Below are positions 9,299 to 18,829 of a stretch of DNA of 64,000 nucleotides, piece by piece. Each line of letters begins with the position of its first letter. The first letter of the stretch is position 1. Below the pieces are notes generated by a model. That model did not search any database and was not told the DNA's origin. It worked only from the letters and a program-made list of their open reading frames with translations. The DNA is taken from the NCBI RefSeq assembly GCF_002163625.1, contig NZ_CP020892.1, forward strand, positions 1,488,001 to 1,552,000, given 5' to 3'. The stretch comes from Pseudomonas sp. M30-35 (GTDB lineage: Bacteria; Pseudomonadota; Gammaproteobacteria; Pseudomonadales; Pseudomonadaceae). The translations under genes and the position numbers were made by a program.

Positions 9299-9977
9299 TA
9301 GTTCGCACCTCTACGCTAGCGATGAGGCCTTGCCGGCACTTGACGATTGCTGGAAACGCATTGGCGTGTACGGCGATAAAAGTTGCTCGCGTCTGGCTGC
9401 ACATGTGCACTGCCGGAACTGTGAAGTGTATGCACAGGCGGCAATCAGTCTGCTCGACCGCTACGGTGCGCAGCTGCTTGAGCGCGACGACGCTACGACG
9501 GCGATTGAGGAAGACCTCGGTGAGCGCCGTTCAACCCTGATTTTTCGCCTTGGCGAACAGTGGTTTGGCCTTGCGACGACGGGTTTGGTCTCGGTGGTTG
9601 GACAAACGCCTATTCACTCATTACCGCATCAACGGTCACCTAACCTATTGGGGGTTACCAATGTTAATGGTGCGCTGGTTGCCTGTATTTCTCTGCAAGA
9701 TTTGCTCGGTCTGGAGCCAACCGTAATTGCCAGTACTGAGCGCAGAGTGGTGCCGCGCATGCTGATTCTCGGTAGCCCTAACGGTGTGTTTGTGGTGCCG
9801 GTTGATGAGGTTGAAGGTATCCATTTGCTTGCTCTGCGCGATATCAAAAAACCTGCTCGCGGTACAGGCCAGGCTGCGGGTCAATACGCCAGTGGTGTGG
9901 TGCGCTGGCGCCAGCGCAGCATCACTCTGTTAGACGAACAATTACTGGTGCAGGCGATGATCAGGAGCCTGTCATGA
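9291..9977 (+). CDS. wspD: WspD, second CheW-like coupling protein
   Basis: A 228-residue protein beginning at a GTG that overlaps the end of wspC by 8 bases; its stop overlaps the wspE start (ATGA). The N-terminal 70 residues contain a Cys-bearing segment (HVHCRNCEVY) and are not part of the standard CheW fold. The CheW domain follows (FRLGEQWFGLATTGLVSVVG through PNLLGVTNVNGALVACISL and VFVVPVDEVEGIHLL). It is expected to bring WspA and WspE together alongside WspB. The role of the N-terminal extension is unknown. Confidence 0.93.
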   Translation: MVDSSHLYASDEALPALDDCWKRIGVYGDKSCSRLAAHVHCRNCEVYAQAAISLLDRYGAQLLERDDATTAIEEDLGERRSTLIFRLGEQWFGLATTGLVSVVGQTPIHSLPHQRSPNLLGVTNVNGALVACISLQDLLGLEPTVIASTERRVVPRMLILGSPNGVFVVPVDEVEGIHLLALRDIKKPARGTGQAAGQYASGVVRWRQRSITLLDEQLLVQAMIRSLS

Positions 9978-12262
9978 CTCCGGATCAAATGCGTGATGCA
10001 CCTCTGCTTGAGTTGTTCCGCCTGGAGGCCGAAGAGCAGGTCAACGTGCTGAATGCGGGCTTGTTGGTGCTGGAGCGTGACCCAACAGACGCAGGCCAGC
10101 TTGAAGCCTGTATGCGTGCGGCACATTCGCTAAAAGGGGCTGCGCGTATTGTTGGCCTTGATGACGGTGTCAATGTTGCACACGTCATGGAAGATTTGCT
10201 GGTCGCCGGTCAAACAGGTTTATTGCGCATACAGCCGGACCATATCGACGCATTATTGCAGGGCTCTGATGCACTGTTGCGCATTGGTCAGGCGGGGCTG
10301 AGCAGTGCGCAGCAGGCGCAGCTTACCGAGCAAGTTAACAGTGTTGTTGCTCGCTTGCAGGCGTTGTTCGGGGCGGCTGTACCCTCGCTGGCACAAGCTC
10401 CGCAGCCCGCAGTCTCCAAGCCTGTAGCGCCTGCAGTTGAGCCAGAAGCGCAGGTGGCAGATGAATTGTCTGAGACTGCTCAGGATGCTAGTCATGAGCC
10501 GGCAACTGATGCGCGCGGGCGAGTGTTGCGCGTATCGGCTGAACGTCTTGACCATCTGTTGGATATGTCGGGTAAGTCGCTGGTTGAATTCCAGCGGATC
10601 AAACCGCTGAGTGAATCGTTGGCCCGCCTCAAGCGGTTGCATGCAACCACCAAGCGCTCTCTGGACGCTTTGCGTGAAGCAACTTTAGCGTCGTCCCTGG
10701 ATGTACAAGCTCAGGCTTTGCTGAGTGAAAGCCGAGGCTTGCTCAGCGAGTGTCAACAAATGCTGCTGCAACACGTGGAAGCGTTTGATGAGTTTGCCTG
10801 GCAAGGGGGGCAGCGTACGCAAGCGTTGTACGATGCGGCTCTGACCTCGCGCATGCGTCCATTTGCCGATGTGTTGTCGGGGCAGGCGCGGCTGGTGCGT
10901 GATCTTGGGCGCTCGCTTGGTAAACAAGTACGCCTCGACATTGAAGGGGAAAGCACGCAGGTCGACCGAGATGTATTGGAGCGGCTTGAGTCACCTCTTA
11001 CACACTTGCTGCGCAACGCTGTCGATCATGGGATTGAAAGCCCTGAGCAGCGCATTAATGCGGGCAAAGCGGCAGAGGGCATGATCAGTCTTCGCGCTCG
11101 TCACCATGCCGGAATGCTGGTGCTGGAGCTTCGCGACGACGGCGGTGGTGTTGATTTAGAACAACTGAAAGAGAGTATTCACGCGCGCAAACTGTCCACA
11201 GCTGAAACCATCGCGCAACTGAGCGAGGAAGAATTGCTGGCGTTTTTGTTTCTGCCCGGGTTCAGCATGCGCGATAAGGTCACCGAAGTCTCTGGGCGGG
11301 GTGTCGGGCTTGATGCGGTTATGCATGAGATTCGCCAATTACGTGGCAGCGTGCGCATGCAGCAAAATAACGGTCAGGGCAGTCTATTCGTCATTGAAGT
11401 GCCGCTAACCCTGTCGGTTGTGCGCAGTTTGGTCATTGAAATTGGTTCTGAAGCCTATGCGATCCCGCTGGCACATATTGAGTACATGCTGCGCCTTGAG
11501 CAGGAACAGATTGTTCAGCTTGAAGGGCGCCAGCATTTTTGGCATGAAAACCGTCATGTCGGTTTGATCGCAGCCAGTCAGCTACTGCAAAAAAGCGCCG
11601 GGCGTGTTGAGCAAGATGGCATTCCCGTGGTGCTGATTAATGATCGTGAAATGCTCTATGGGCTAACGGTTGAGCGCTTTATCGGCGAGCGCACCTTGGT
11701 GGTCATGCCGCTTGATCCGCGCCTTGGCAAAGTTCGCGATGTGTCGGCAGGCGCTTTGCTGGATGACGGCACGCCGGTATTGATCCTTGATATCGAAGAC
11801 CTCTGCAGCTCAATTGGCAAACTGCTTGGGAGTGGCAACCTGCAGCGTGTCGACAGTCGCGATAAGCAGGCCGGTGGGCGCGCCCGTAAGCGTGTTCTGG
11901 TGGTTGATGACTCGCTTACTGTGCGCGAACTTGAGCGTAAGTTGTTGCTCAGCCGTGGCTATGAAGTGGCCGTGGCCGTAGACGGTATGGACGGCTGGAA
12001 CGTGCTGCGGGCGGAGTCCTTTGATCTGCTGATTACCGATATAGACATGCCGCGTATGGACGGTATCGAGTTGGTCAGTCTGGTGCGGCGCGACAGCCGC
12101 ATGCAGTCACTGCCAGTGATGGTGGTGTCTTATAAAGACCGTGAAGAAGATCGCCAGCGTGGTCTCGATGCGGGGGCTGATTACTACTTGGCCAAGGCCA
12201 GCTTCCACGACGAGGCATTGCTTGATGCTGTGCAAGTATTAATCGGGGATGCACAGGAATGA
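9974..12262 (+). CDS. wspE: WspE, hybrid CheA-type histidine kinase with receiver domain
   Basis: Central kinase of the Wsp pathway, 762 residues; it phosphorylates WspR and WspF. Domains in order: Hpt with the phosphorylated histidine at His51 (AAHSLKGAARIVGL), a Pro/Ala linker at about 135-175, CheA dimerisation and HATPase domains (HLLRNAVDHGIESPEQR is the N box; ELRDDGGGVDLE and GRGVGLDAV are the G boxes), a CheW-like regulatory domain (LSVVRSLVIEIGSEAYAIPL), and a C-terminal receiver (VLVVDDSLTVRELERKLL, phospho-acceptor in LLITDIDMPRMDG). The start overlaps wspD and the end overlaps wspF by 4 bases. All catalytic motifs appear intact. Confidence 0.95.
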   Translation: MTPDQMRDAPLLELFRLEAEEQVNVLNAGLLVLERDPTDAGQLEACMRAAHSLKGAARIVGLDDGVNVAHVMEDLLVAGQTGLLRIQPDHIDALLQGSDALLRIGQAGLSSAQQAQLTEQVNSVVARLQALFGAAVPSLAQAPQPAVSKPVAPAVEPEAQVADELSETAQDASHEPATDARGRVLRVSAERLDHLLDMSGKSLVEFQRIKPLSESLARLKRLHATTKRSLDALREATLASSLDVQAQALLSESRGLLSECQQMLLQHVEAFDEFAWQGGQRTQALYDAALTSRMRPFADVLSGQARLVRDLGRSLGKQVRLDIEGESTQVDRDVLERLESPLTHLLRNAVDHGIESPEQRINAGKAAEGMISLRARHHAGMLVLELRDDGGGVDLEQLKESIHARKLSTAETIAQLSEEELLAFLFLPGFSMRDKVTEVSGRGVGLDAVMHEIRQLRGSVRMQQNNGQGSLFVIEVPLTLSVVRSLVIEIGSEAYAIPLAHIEYMLRLEQEQIVQLEGRQHFWHENRHVGLIAASQLLQKSAGRVEQDGIPVVLINDREMLYGLTVERFIGERTLVVMPLDPRLGKVRDVSAGALLDDGTPVLILDIEDLCSSIGKLLGSGNLQRVDSRDKQAGGRARKRVLVVDDSLTVRELERKLLLSRGYEVAVAVDGMDGWNVLRAESFDLLITDIDMPRMDGIELVSLVRRDSRMQSLPVMVVSYKDREEDRQRGLDAGADYYLAKASFHDEALLDAVQVLIGDAQE

Positions 12263-13263
12263 GGATCGGAATTGTCAATGACATGCCGTTGGCGATTGAA
12301 GCCTTGCGGCGAGTCATTAGTCGAGAGCAAACGCATCAGGTTATCTGGACCGCCAGAGATGGCGCTGAAGCGCTGCTGCGTTGCGAAGAGCAAAGGCCTG
12401 ACGTGGTGTTGATGGATATGTTGATGCCACGTATGGGTGGCGTTGAAGCGACTCGAAGAATCATGGCCGAGTTTCCTTGCGCTATTTTGATCGTTACATC
12501 AGACATCGAACGTAACTTGAATATGGTGTTTGAGGCCATGGGGCATGGCGCTCTGGATGTGGTAAATACCCCGTCGCTGGGTGAGTCGCAGGCCGTTGAC
12601 GCAGCAGCATTACTGCGCAAATTACACAATATCGGTTGGATGATTGGTCAGCACGGCGCCAAGACAGTGGCTTCGCCAGCCCAAACGGCAACCACACGCA
12701 AGCGTGAGCGCATCGTTGCCATTGGCGCTTCGGCAGGCGGACCAGCCTCGTTGGTTAGTTTGCTTAAACAGTTGCCCGATGACTTTAGCGCTGCGATTGT
12801 GCTGGTGCAGCATGTAGACGAAGTATTTGCCTTGAGCATGGCGCAGTGGTTGGCCAGTGAATCAAAGCTGCCAGTGCGTTTGGCGCAGTCGAATGATCGG
12901 CCTCAGCCGGGTGAGATACTGCTGGCGGGAACAAATAATCACCTGTCCATGCAAAGTGATGGACGCCTCAATTACTGCAAAGAGCCCCTTGAGCAAATAT
13001 ATCGACCATCAATCGATGTATTTTTTGACAGCCTGGTGCGTAATTGGCAAGGCGATGCGGTGGGCGTTTTGCTAACAGGTATGGGACGCGACGGCGCGCA
13101 GGGCTTGAAGCATATGCGTGAGCGAGGTTTTTTGACCATCGCCCAGGATCAAGCAAGTTGTGCGGTTTATGGCATGCCTAAAGCCGCTGCTGCTATCGAT
13201 GCGGCGGTAGAGATTCTACCGCTCGACCAAATTGCGCTTAAATTGATTAACTATTACGCATAA
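12259..13263 (+). CDS. wspF: WspF, CheB-type receptor methylesterase (negative regulator)
   Basis: A 334-residue response regulator with methylesterase output that demethylates WspA and damps signalling; loss of WspF is a well-known cause of wrinkly, high c-di-GMP colonies in Pseudomonas. The receiver has phospho-acceptor Asp53 (VVLMDMLMPRMGG) and the VNDMP variant of the acidic pocket usual in WspF. The esterase catalytic triad is visible: Ser158 in AIGASAGGP, His185 in LVQHVDE and Asp278 in TGMGRDGA. The ATGA overlap with wspE indicates coupling. The gene is full length and intact, so the strain should have regulated Wsp signalling. Confidence 0.95.
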   Translation: MRIGIVNDMPLAIEALRRVISREQTHQVIWTARDGAEALLRCEEQRPDVVLMDMLMPRMGGVEATRRIMAEFPCAILIVTSDIERNLNMVFEAMGHGALDVVNTPSLGESQAVDAAALLRKLHNIGWMIGQHGAKTVASPAQTATTRKRERIVAIGASAGGPASLVSLLKQLPDDFSAAIVLVQHVDEVFALSMAQWLASESKLPVRLAQSNDRPQPGEILLAGTNNHLSMQSDGRLNYCKEPLEQIYRPSIDVFFDSLVRNWQGDAVGVLLTGMGRDGAQGLKHMRERGFLTIAQDQASCAVYGMPKAAAAIDAAVEILPLDQIALKLINYYA

Positions 13264-13327
13264 CACGTTGGCCGTTGGCTGAGTCGAGTAGGTAAAGGCA
13301 CAATGCTATGAGTAGTCTGGAGAGTGT

Positions 13328-14341
13328 ATGCACGATTCCAAGCAAATAGATGCGCAAGGCTTTGCTGCTGCGGCGAACGCAGTCATGGTTTTGTTGGTTG
13401 ATGACCAGGCCATGATTGGCGAAGCCGTTCGTCGTGCATTGACGGAAGAAGAGGGCATCGATTTCCATTTTTGCTCGGACCCTAATAAAGCCGTTGAGAT
13501 TGCTCGGCAAATCAAGCCTACCGTTATTCTGCAAGACTTGGTCATGCCTGGCATTGATGGTTTGAATTTGCTGTGCGCTTATCGAGCAGATGCTACCTTG
13601 CAAGATATTCCAATTATCGTGCTCTCGACCAAAGAAGAACCTCAAGTCAAGAGCGCGGCGTTTGCTAATGGTGCTAACGACTACCTGGTGAAATTGCCCG
13701 ATAGTGTTGAACTGATCGCACGCATTCGTTATCACTCACGTTCCTATATTGCTCTACAGCAGCGTGACGAGGCGTTTCGCGCCTTGCGTGAAAGCCAGCA
13801 GCAACTGTTGGAAGCTAATCTGGTGCTGCAGCGCATGATGAAATCCGATGGTTTGACCGGCTTGGCCAATCGTCGGCATTTCGATGAGTACCTTGAAATT
13901 GAATGGAATCGTGCGCTTCGTGAGCAGAGCCAATTGTCGCTAGTGATGATCGATGTCGACTACTTCAAGGTTTATAACGACCAGTTCGGCCACGTTGCTG
14001 GCGATGACGTGCTGCGCCGTATCGGCACGGCGTTGGCCGAATCATGCTCGCGTTCCTCTGATTTGGCTGCGCGATACGGCGGAGAGGAGTTCGCAATGAT
14101 ACTGCCGGGGACATCTCCCGGCGGTGCGCGCTTGCAGGCCGAGAAAATTCGTAGGGCTGTTGAGGCGCTGGATATTCCACACTGTCGACCTGAAGTCGGA
14201 TCGCCGGTGACGGTTAGTATCGGCGTGGCAACCGTTATGCCCGTTGCAGGAGGGAGCTCACTGGCTTTGGTTGAAAAGGCCGACTCTGGTTTGTATATGG
14301 CTAAAGACAATGGTCGTAATCAGGTCGGCGTCGAGCAATAG
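13328..14341 (+). CDS. wspR: WspR, receiver-GGDEF diguanylate cyclase
   Basis: Output protein of the Wsp system that makes cyclic di-GMP when phosphorylated by WspE. It has 337 residues. The receiver domain covers about 18-135 with phospho-acceptor Asp70 ([12 protein letters not shown]). A coiled-coil linker covers about 140-170 ([19 protein letters not shown]). The catalytic domain has [16 protein letters not shown], the active site GGEEF at 251-255, and an inhibitory I-site RSSD at 242-245. An active site and an I-site together imply a working, product-inhibited cyclase. It is separated from wspF by 64 bases but lies in the same direction, as in other pseudomonads. Confidence 0.95.
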   Translation: MHDSKQIDAQGFAAAANAVMVLLVDDQAMIGEAVRRALTEEEGIDFHFCSDPNKAVEIARQIKPTVILQDLVMPGIDGLNLLCAYRADATLQDIPIIVLSTKEEPQVKSAAFANGANDYLVKLPDSVELIARIRYHSRSYIALQQRDEAFRALRESQQQLLEANLVLQRMMKSDGLTGLANRRHFDEYLEIEWNRALREQSQLSLVMIDVDYFKVYNDQFGHVAGDDVLRRIGTALAESCSRSSDLAARYGGEEFAMILPGTSPGGARLQAEKIRRAVEALDIPHCRPEVGSPVTVSIGVATVMPVAGGSSLALVEKADSGLYMAKDNGRNQVGVEQ

Positions 14342-14431
14342 CACCCTGTAAACTCTGGGCTGTCGATGGCGGGCTACAGCAGGTATAATCGTCGGCTTTT
14401 CGAACGTTTTACCTGTGAGTGCCCGCAAGCT

Positions 14432-15527
14432 ATGGAAATCAACCCGATCGTTAACAGCATCAAGGACCTCTCCGAGCGCACCCTGACAATTCGGGGGTAT
14501 CTTTGACTACGATCAAAAGCATGATCGTCTAGTCGAAGTAAACCGTGAGCTTGAAGACCCGAATGTCTGGAATGACCCTGAGTATGCCCAGAATTTGGGG
14601 CGCGAACGCGCATCCCTTGCATTAATCGTCGAAACGCTGGACGACCTTCATACTGGCCTGGCCGATTGCAGTGACCTGCTCGAAATGGCCGCAGAAGAAG
14701 ACGACCAGAACGCTGTTGATGATGTAGCCGCTGAAATTGAGCGTCTGCGTGGAATTCTTGAGAAACTTGAATTTCGCCGCATGTTCAGCGGTGATATGGA
14801 CCCTAATAACGCCTATCTGGATATCCAGGCTGGCTCGGGCGGCACAGAGGCTCAAGATTGGGCCAACATGCTGCTGCGAATGTATCTGCGCTGGGCTGAT
14901 AAGCGCGGCTTTGATGCGACCATCATGGAGCTGTCGGCCGGTGAAGTTGCCGGTATCAAAGGCGCTACAGTGCACATCAAGGGCGAGTACGCATTTGGTT
15001 GGCTGCGCACTGAGATCGGTGTTCATCGCTTGGTGCGCAAAAGTCCATTCGACTCTGGCAACCGCCGTCATACCTCATTTACTGCAGTGTTTGTCTCACC
15101 TGAAATCGATGACAACATTGAAATCGAGATCAATCCGGCGGATCTGCGTATCGACACCTATCGTTCTTCGGGCGCGGGTGGTCAGCACGTAAACACCACT
15201 GATTCGGCGGTACGTATCACTCACGTGCCAACAAATACCGTGGTGAGCTGCCAGAATGAACGCTCTCAGCACGCCAACAAAGACACCGCCATGAAAATGT
15301 TGCGGGCTAAGTTGTATGAGCAAGAAATTCAAAAGCGTAATGCTGCATCACAAGAGCTTGAAGACTCCAAGTCGGACATCGGCTGGGGCCATCAGATTCG
15401 TTCTTATGTGCTCGATCAGTCGCGAATCAAAGATTTGCGCACCAATATCGAGAACAGCAACTGCGACGCAGTGCTTGATGGTGACCTTGATGGCTTTATT
15501 GAGGCCAGTCTTAAACAAGGGCTGTAA
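14432..15527 (+). CDS. prfB: Peptide chain release factor 2, with programmed +1 frameshift
   Basis: RF2 recognises UGA and UAA stop codons. Codons 1-24 run from the ATG at 14432 to CTT at 14501-14503, followed by an in-frame TGA at 14504-14506. Reading continues in the +1 frame (D-Y-D-Q-K...) to the stop at 15527, giving 364 residues, close to the usual 365. The slippery site CTTTGAC and the upstream GGGGGT Shine-Dalgarno-like stimulator (14493-14498) match the conserved autoregulatory frameshift in which low RF2 favours shifting. The stop-codon-recognition SPF tripeptide ([10 protein letters not shown]) and the catalytic GGQ loop ([16 protein letters not shown]) are present. Followed by lysS, the usual neighbour. 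Confidence 0.97.
14490..14507 (+). promoter_or_regulatory. prfB programmed +1 frameshift site
   Basis: The elements are TCGGGGGTAT (internal Shine-Dalgarno-like stimulator), then CTT slippery codon, then TGA stop plus C. This is the standard RF2 recoding signal, in which the ribosome slips from CUU to UUU and bypasses the stop. Confidence 0.95.
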
Positions 15528-15557
15528 AACACGTTGCCTCGCGCAGCTTGTAATAAC

Positions 15558-15600
15558 GCAATGTAGGTTGAGTCCGGCTAAGCTGGGCGCAACGAGCGGC
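15558..15600. repeat. Degenerate intergenic inverted repeat before lysS
   Basis: The segment with TTGAGTCCGGCT and AGCTGGGCGCAA forms an imperfect stem (9 of 12 pairs), resembling the REP-like palindromes scattered between pseudomonad genes. Only one copy is seen here, so this is tentative. Confidence 0.3.
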
Positions 15601-15694
15601 GCTGCATTTGCGTAGGATCCTGGCTAAACAGGCCGGATGTTGAGCATCGCCGCGCTCAGCAAAAACCTACGAATACAGGAACAGACGGAAGACC

Positions 15695-17194
15695 ATGAGC
15701 GACGAACAACTCGACCAGCACGATCTGCAACAGGAAGAAAACAAGCTAATTGCCCAGCGCAAAGAAAAGCTTGCAGCCGTGCGTGAGCAAGGTAATGCCT
15801 TCCCAAATGACTTCCGCCGCGATAGCTATTGCGCGGACTTGCAGAAACAGTACGTCGATAAGACCAAGGAAGAGCTGGCTGAGGCCGCAATTCCAGTCAA
15901 GGTTGCCGGTCGAATCATGCTCAACCGTGGCTCGTTCATGGTGCTGCAAGACATGACTGGGCGTATTCAGGTCTACGTCAACCGCAAAACCCTGCCAGAA
16001 GAAACCCTGGCCGCGGTTAAAACCTGGGACCTGGGCGATATCATCGCCGCTGAAGGTACCTTGGCGCGCTCGGGCAAAGGCGATCTCTACGTTGAAATGA
16101 GCAGCGTACGTCTGCTGACCAAGTCACTGCGTCCGTTGCCTGATAAGCACCACGGCCTGACTGACACCGAGCAGCGCTATCGCCAGCGCTACGTTGACTT
16201 GATCGTCAACGAAGAAGTGCGTCAGGACTTCCGCGTGCGTTCGCAGGTGATCAGCCACATTCGTAAGTTTCTTGCCGAACGTGACTTCCTGGAAGTTGAA
16301 ACACCGATGTTGCAGACCATTCCGGGCGGCGCTGCGGCCAAGCCATTTGAAACTCACCACAATGCGCTGGATATGCCGATGTTTTTGCGTATCGCGCCTG
16401 AGTTGTACCTCAAGCGTCTGGTTGTTGGGGGCTTTGAGCGGGTCTTCGAGATCAACCGTAACTTCCGTAACGAAGGTGTTTCGACTCGTCACAATCCAGA
16501 ATTCACCATGCTTGAGTTCTACCAGGCTTACGCCGACTACGAAGACAACATGGACCTTACCGAAGAGCTGTTCCGTGAATTGGCGCAGCTGATCTTGGGT
16601 ACAACGGATGTGCCGTACCAAGGCAAAGTCTTCCATTTTGGCGAGCCGTTCGTACGCTTGTCGGTATTTGATTCGATCCTCAAGTACACCGATGTGACGG
16701 CTGAACAGTTGCGCGACATAGGCAGCGCCCGTGAAATCGCCAAGAAAGCCGGCGCCAAGGTGCTGGGCTTTGAAGGTCTGGGCAAGTTGCAGGTGATGAT
16801 TTTCGAAGAGCTGGTCGAACCAAAACTTGAACAGCCGCATTTCATTACCCAATACCCGTTTGAAGTCTCGCCGTTGGCGCGTCGCAATGACCAAGATCCA
16901 AGTGTCACTGATCGCTTTGAGCTGTTCATTGGTGGTCGCGAAATTGCCAACGCATACTCCGAGCTTAATGATGCGGAAGATCAGGCCGAGCGCTTTATGG
17001 CGCAGGTTGCTGATAAGGACGCAGGCGATGATGAAGCCATGCATTACGATGCTGATTTTGTTCGTGCGCTGGAATACGGCATGCCGCCGACCGCAGGTGA
17101 AGGCATCGGTATTGACCGTTTGGTCATGCTGCTGACCGATGCCCCTTCAATCAGGGATGTAATCCTGTTTCCACATATGCGGCCGCAAGCGTAG
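15695..17194 (+). CDS. lysS: Lysyl-tRNA synthetase (class II)
   Basis: Charges tRNA-Lys. At 499 residues it is normal length. An N-terminal OB-fold anticodon-binding domain covers about 60-165 ([20 protein letters not shown]). The class II catalytic core shows motif 2 ([20 protein letters not shown], about 256-275) and motif 3 ([20 protein letters not shown] near the C terminus). It lies 167 bases after prfB in the same direction, as in most gammaproteobacteria, and is followed by a strong terminator. The codon usage is typical of a highly expressed gene (many CGT, GAA and AAC codons). Confidence 0.97.
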   Translation: MSDEQLDQHDLQQEENKLIAQRKEKLAAVREQGNAFPNDFRRDSYCADLQKQYVDKTKEELAEAAIPVKVAGRIMLNRGSFMVLQDMTGRIQVYVNRKTLPEETLAAVKTWDLGDIIAAEGTLARSGKGDLYVEMSSVRLLTKSLRPLPDKHHGLTDTEQRYRQRYVDLIVNEEVRQDFRVRSQVISHIRKFLAERDFLEVETPMLQTIPGGAAAKPFETHHNALDMPMFLRIAPELYLKRLVVGGFERVFEINRNFRNEGVSTRHNPEFTMLEFYQAYADYEDNMDLTEELFRELAQLILGTTDVPYQGKVFHFGEPFVRLSVFDSILKYTDVTAEQLRDIGSAREIAKKAGAKVLGFEGLGKLQVMIFEELVEPKLEQPHFITQYPFEVSPLARRNDQDPSVTDRFELFIGGREIANAYSELNDAEDQAERFMAQVADKDAGDDEAMHYDADFVRALEYGMPPTAGEGIGIDRLVMLLTDAPSIRDVILFPHMRPQA

Positions 17195-17203
17195 GATGTT
17201 GGC

Positions 17204-17228
17204 AAAAGCCGCCTTCGGGCGGCTTTTT
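17204..17228 (+). terminator. Rho-independent terminator of lysS
   Basis: AAAAGCCGCC, TTCG tetraloop, GGCGGCTTTTT: a GC-rich stem with a stable UUCG loop followed by Ts, starting 9 bases after the lysS stop. Confidence 0.92.
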
Positions 17229-17449
17229 GTTTCTGGATCAAGATGTCGCAAAACGACAACTCTTTATCGTTTGCATGAACCTCAACAATTGGCCGTGCCG
17301 GACAGGATGATCTTGCGCAGTGCTGTGTGGTTTTGGGGTCGTATGAAAATCGACACAGAAAACAGGGCGCCGTTTGTTTGTCGGTAAAACCTAAAAGTCT
17401 AGGGAAGCTAAAAATCCGTTTATAAGTATGTGTTCGAGGATTGCCTGCC

Positions 17450-18151
17450 GTGAAACAAGTAAGTGATAGCCCCGCGGTCATTGCTGTAACCGACAGTATT
17501 CAGTACCGCGGGCGTAAAGCCAGCCGTGCTGGGAGTGAGAAGCGCCGTCAGGCAATTCTTGAGGCTGCGCTGCGCATTATTGTGCGTGAGGGCGTGCGTG
17601 CTGTTCGCCATAGAGCTGTGGCTGCCGAAGCGCAGGTTCCGCTGTCCGCGACCACCTATTACTTCAAAGATATTAACGACCTTATCAGTGACACCTTCAC
17701 GCTCTTCGTCGAGCGTTGCGCCGCTAACCAGAATCAGCTCTGGGCCCGCAACGAGACACTGTTGCAGGATCGCGTGAGCAAATTTGATGGTTCACCAGAC
17801 GCGTTGCGCTCCTTTGCCGATGAGGTTGCGCACATAGCCGTCGCCTTCGTTCGTGATCAACTGATTAATCGTCGCGATCATTTATTGGCCGAGCAAGCGT
17901 TCCGTCACGAAGCGCTGCTTAATCCACGTCTGCATGAGCTGGTACGTGCACAAGCGCAAATCCTTTTGCAGGGTGCAACACGGTTGTTCACTATTCTCGG
18001 CTCAAAACATCCGCTCGAGGATGCAACACTCTTGACGACTGTGGTCGAGCGCATGGAATATCAAGGCCTGATAGAAGGTGTTGATACGCTGGACATTGAG
18101 GCAATGTTAGCCATTCTTAAACGGTACATGTATTTGGTTCTGGACGTCTAA
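17450..18151 (+). CDS. TetR-family transcriptional regulator
   Basis: A 233-residue regulator. The GTG at 17450 is chosen because GAGGA ends 9 bases before it; the in-frame TTG at 17441 sits directly on that site. The N-terminal helix-turn-helix covers about residues 25-75 (AILEAALRIIVREGVRAVRH, then VPLSATTYYFKDINDLISDT). The TTYYF/K pattern is that of TetR recognition helices. The rest is an all-helical ligand domain with no recognisable signature. A TetR gene in this place, between lysS and a small lipoprotein gene, is conserved in P. aeruginosa. Targets and ligand are unknown. Confidence 0.88.
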   Translation: MKQVSDSPAVIAVTDSIQYRGRKASRAGSEKRRQAILEAALRIIVREGVRAVRHRAVAAEAQVPLSATTYYFKDINDLISDTFTLFVERCAANQNQLWARNETLLQDRVSKFDGSPDALRSFADEVAHIAVAFVRDQLINRRDHLLAEQAFRHEALLNPRLHELVRAQAQILLQGATRLFTILGSKHPLEDATLLTTVVERMEYQGLIEGVDTLDIEAMLAILKRYMYLVLDV

Positions 18152-18247
18152 AACGGTCGCAGGCAGCAGGTTGCCGGTTTCACACTGGCAGAGCAAAAAG
18201 CAGCAGCGGGCGGAGCAGTAAAAAACCGATTTCACAAGGAGAGCTGA

Positions 18248-18799
18248 ATGAACGCTTGGCGTGCGCTGGTTGCCTTGTCCTTTTTGTTGTTGAGTGGCTG
18301 CTTAGTTACCTTTAAAGACCCGATCCCGGCAAATGAAGCCGCACCTATTCCGCTCCTGGGCGAGTGGTCGCGCAAGAATGAATGGAACGAGTTGCAGTAC
18401 CTCGAAATCAGTCGCTCGGGCTCAAATACCTACAAGGCAAGAAGCTTTGAAGGCAGTCCGGATAACCTGGTTGATGCTGAAGAATACGGTTTTACCGTTG
18501 CGCATCACGGCAGCCGCTGGTACCTGTCGACTGGTTTGCCCAAGCGTCTGGGTGCCAATTTTGTAATCCTTGGTTTTGAGCTGACGCGCAATAATGAGCT
18601 GGTGTTGTACAGTCTCGACGTTGAACGCATGCTGCAAGAGCTCGAAGAGGGCATGTGGCAAGGTAAAATGGTTGAGATGCCGGTTGGCGAGGGCGTATTG
18701 ATTACCTCGCCGATGGATAAGGTCTTTGCTTACTTGAATGACCCCGCCAACTCGGACGTGTTTATCGAGATTGCGCGCTATCAGCGCGAGGGTGAATGA
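18248..18799 (+). CDS. Conserved lipoprotein of unknown function
   Basis: A 183-residue protein with a lipoprotein signal peptide (lipobox LLSGC, Cys18) and AAGGAGAG just before the ATG. Residues after the Cys (LVTFKDPIPANEAAPIPLLG) lead into a beta-rich domain with LGEWSRKNEWNELQYLEI. It has no motif I can tie to a reaction. It lies 30 bases upstream of the QEGLA-motif gene and is probably co-transcribed with it. The same neighbour pair occurs in P. aeruginosa. Confidence 0.75.
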   Translation: MNAWRALVALSFLLLSGCLVTFKDPIPANEAAPIPLLGEWSRKNEWNELQYLEISRSGSNTYKARSFEGSPDNLVDAEEYGFTVAHHGSRWYLSTGLPKRLGANFVILGFELTRNNELVLYSLDVERMLQELEEGMWQGKMVEMPVGEGVLITSPMDKVFAYLNDPANSDVFIEIARYQREGE

Positions 18800-18829
18800 T
18801 TTTGCTGGTCTTGAGGCCGCGAGGGAGTC

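Noticed and set aside
14432..14506. Short 24-codon gene ending in TGA
   Set aside because: It is the first part of prfB before the programmed frameshift, not a separate gene or a sequencing error.
16124..17044. 306-codon minus-strand frame in lysS
   Set aside because: Entirely inside lysS, antisense to class II synthetase motifs.
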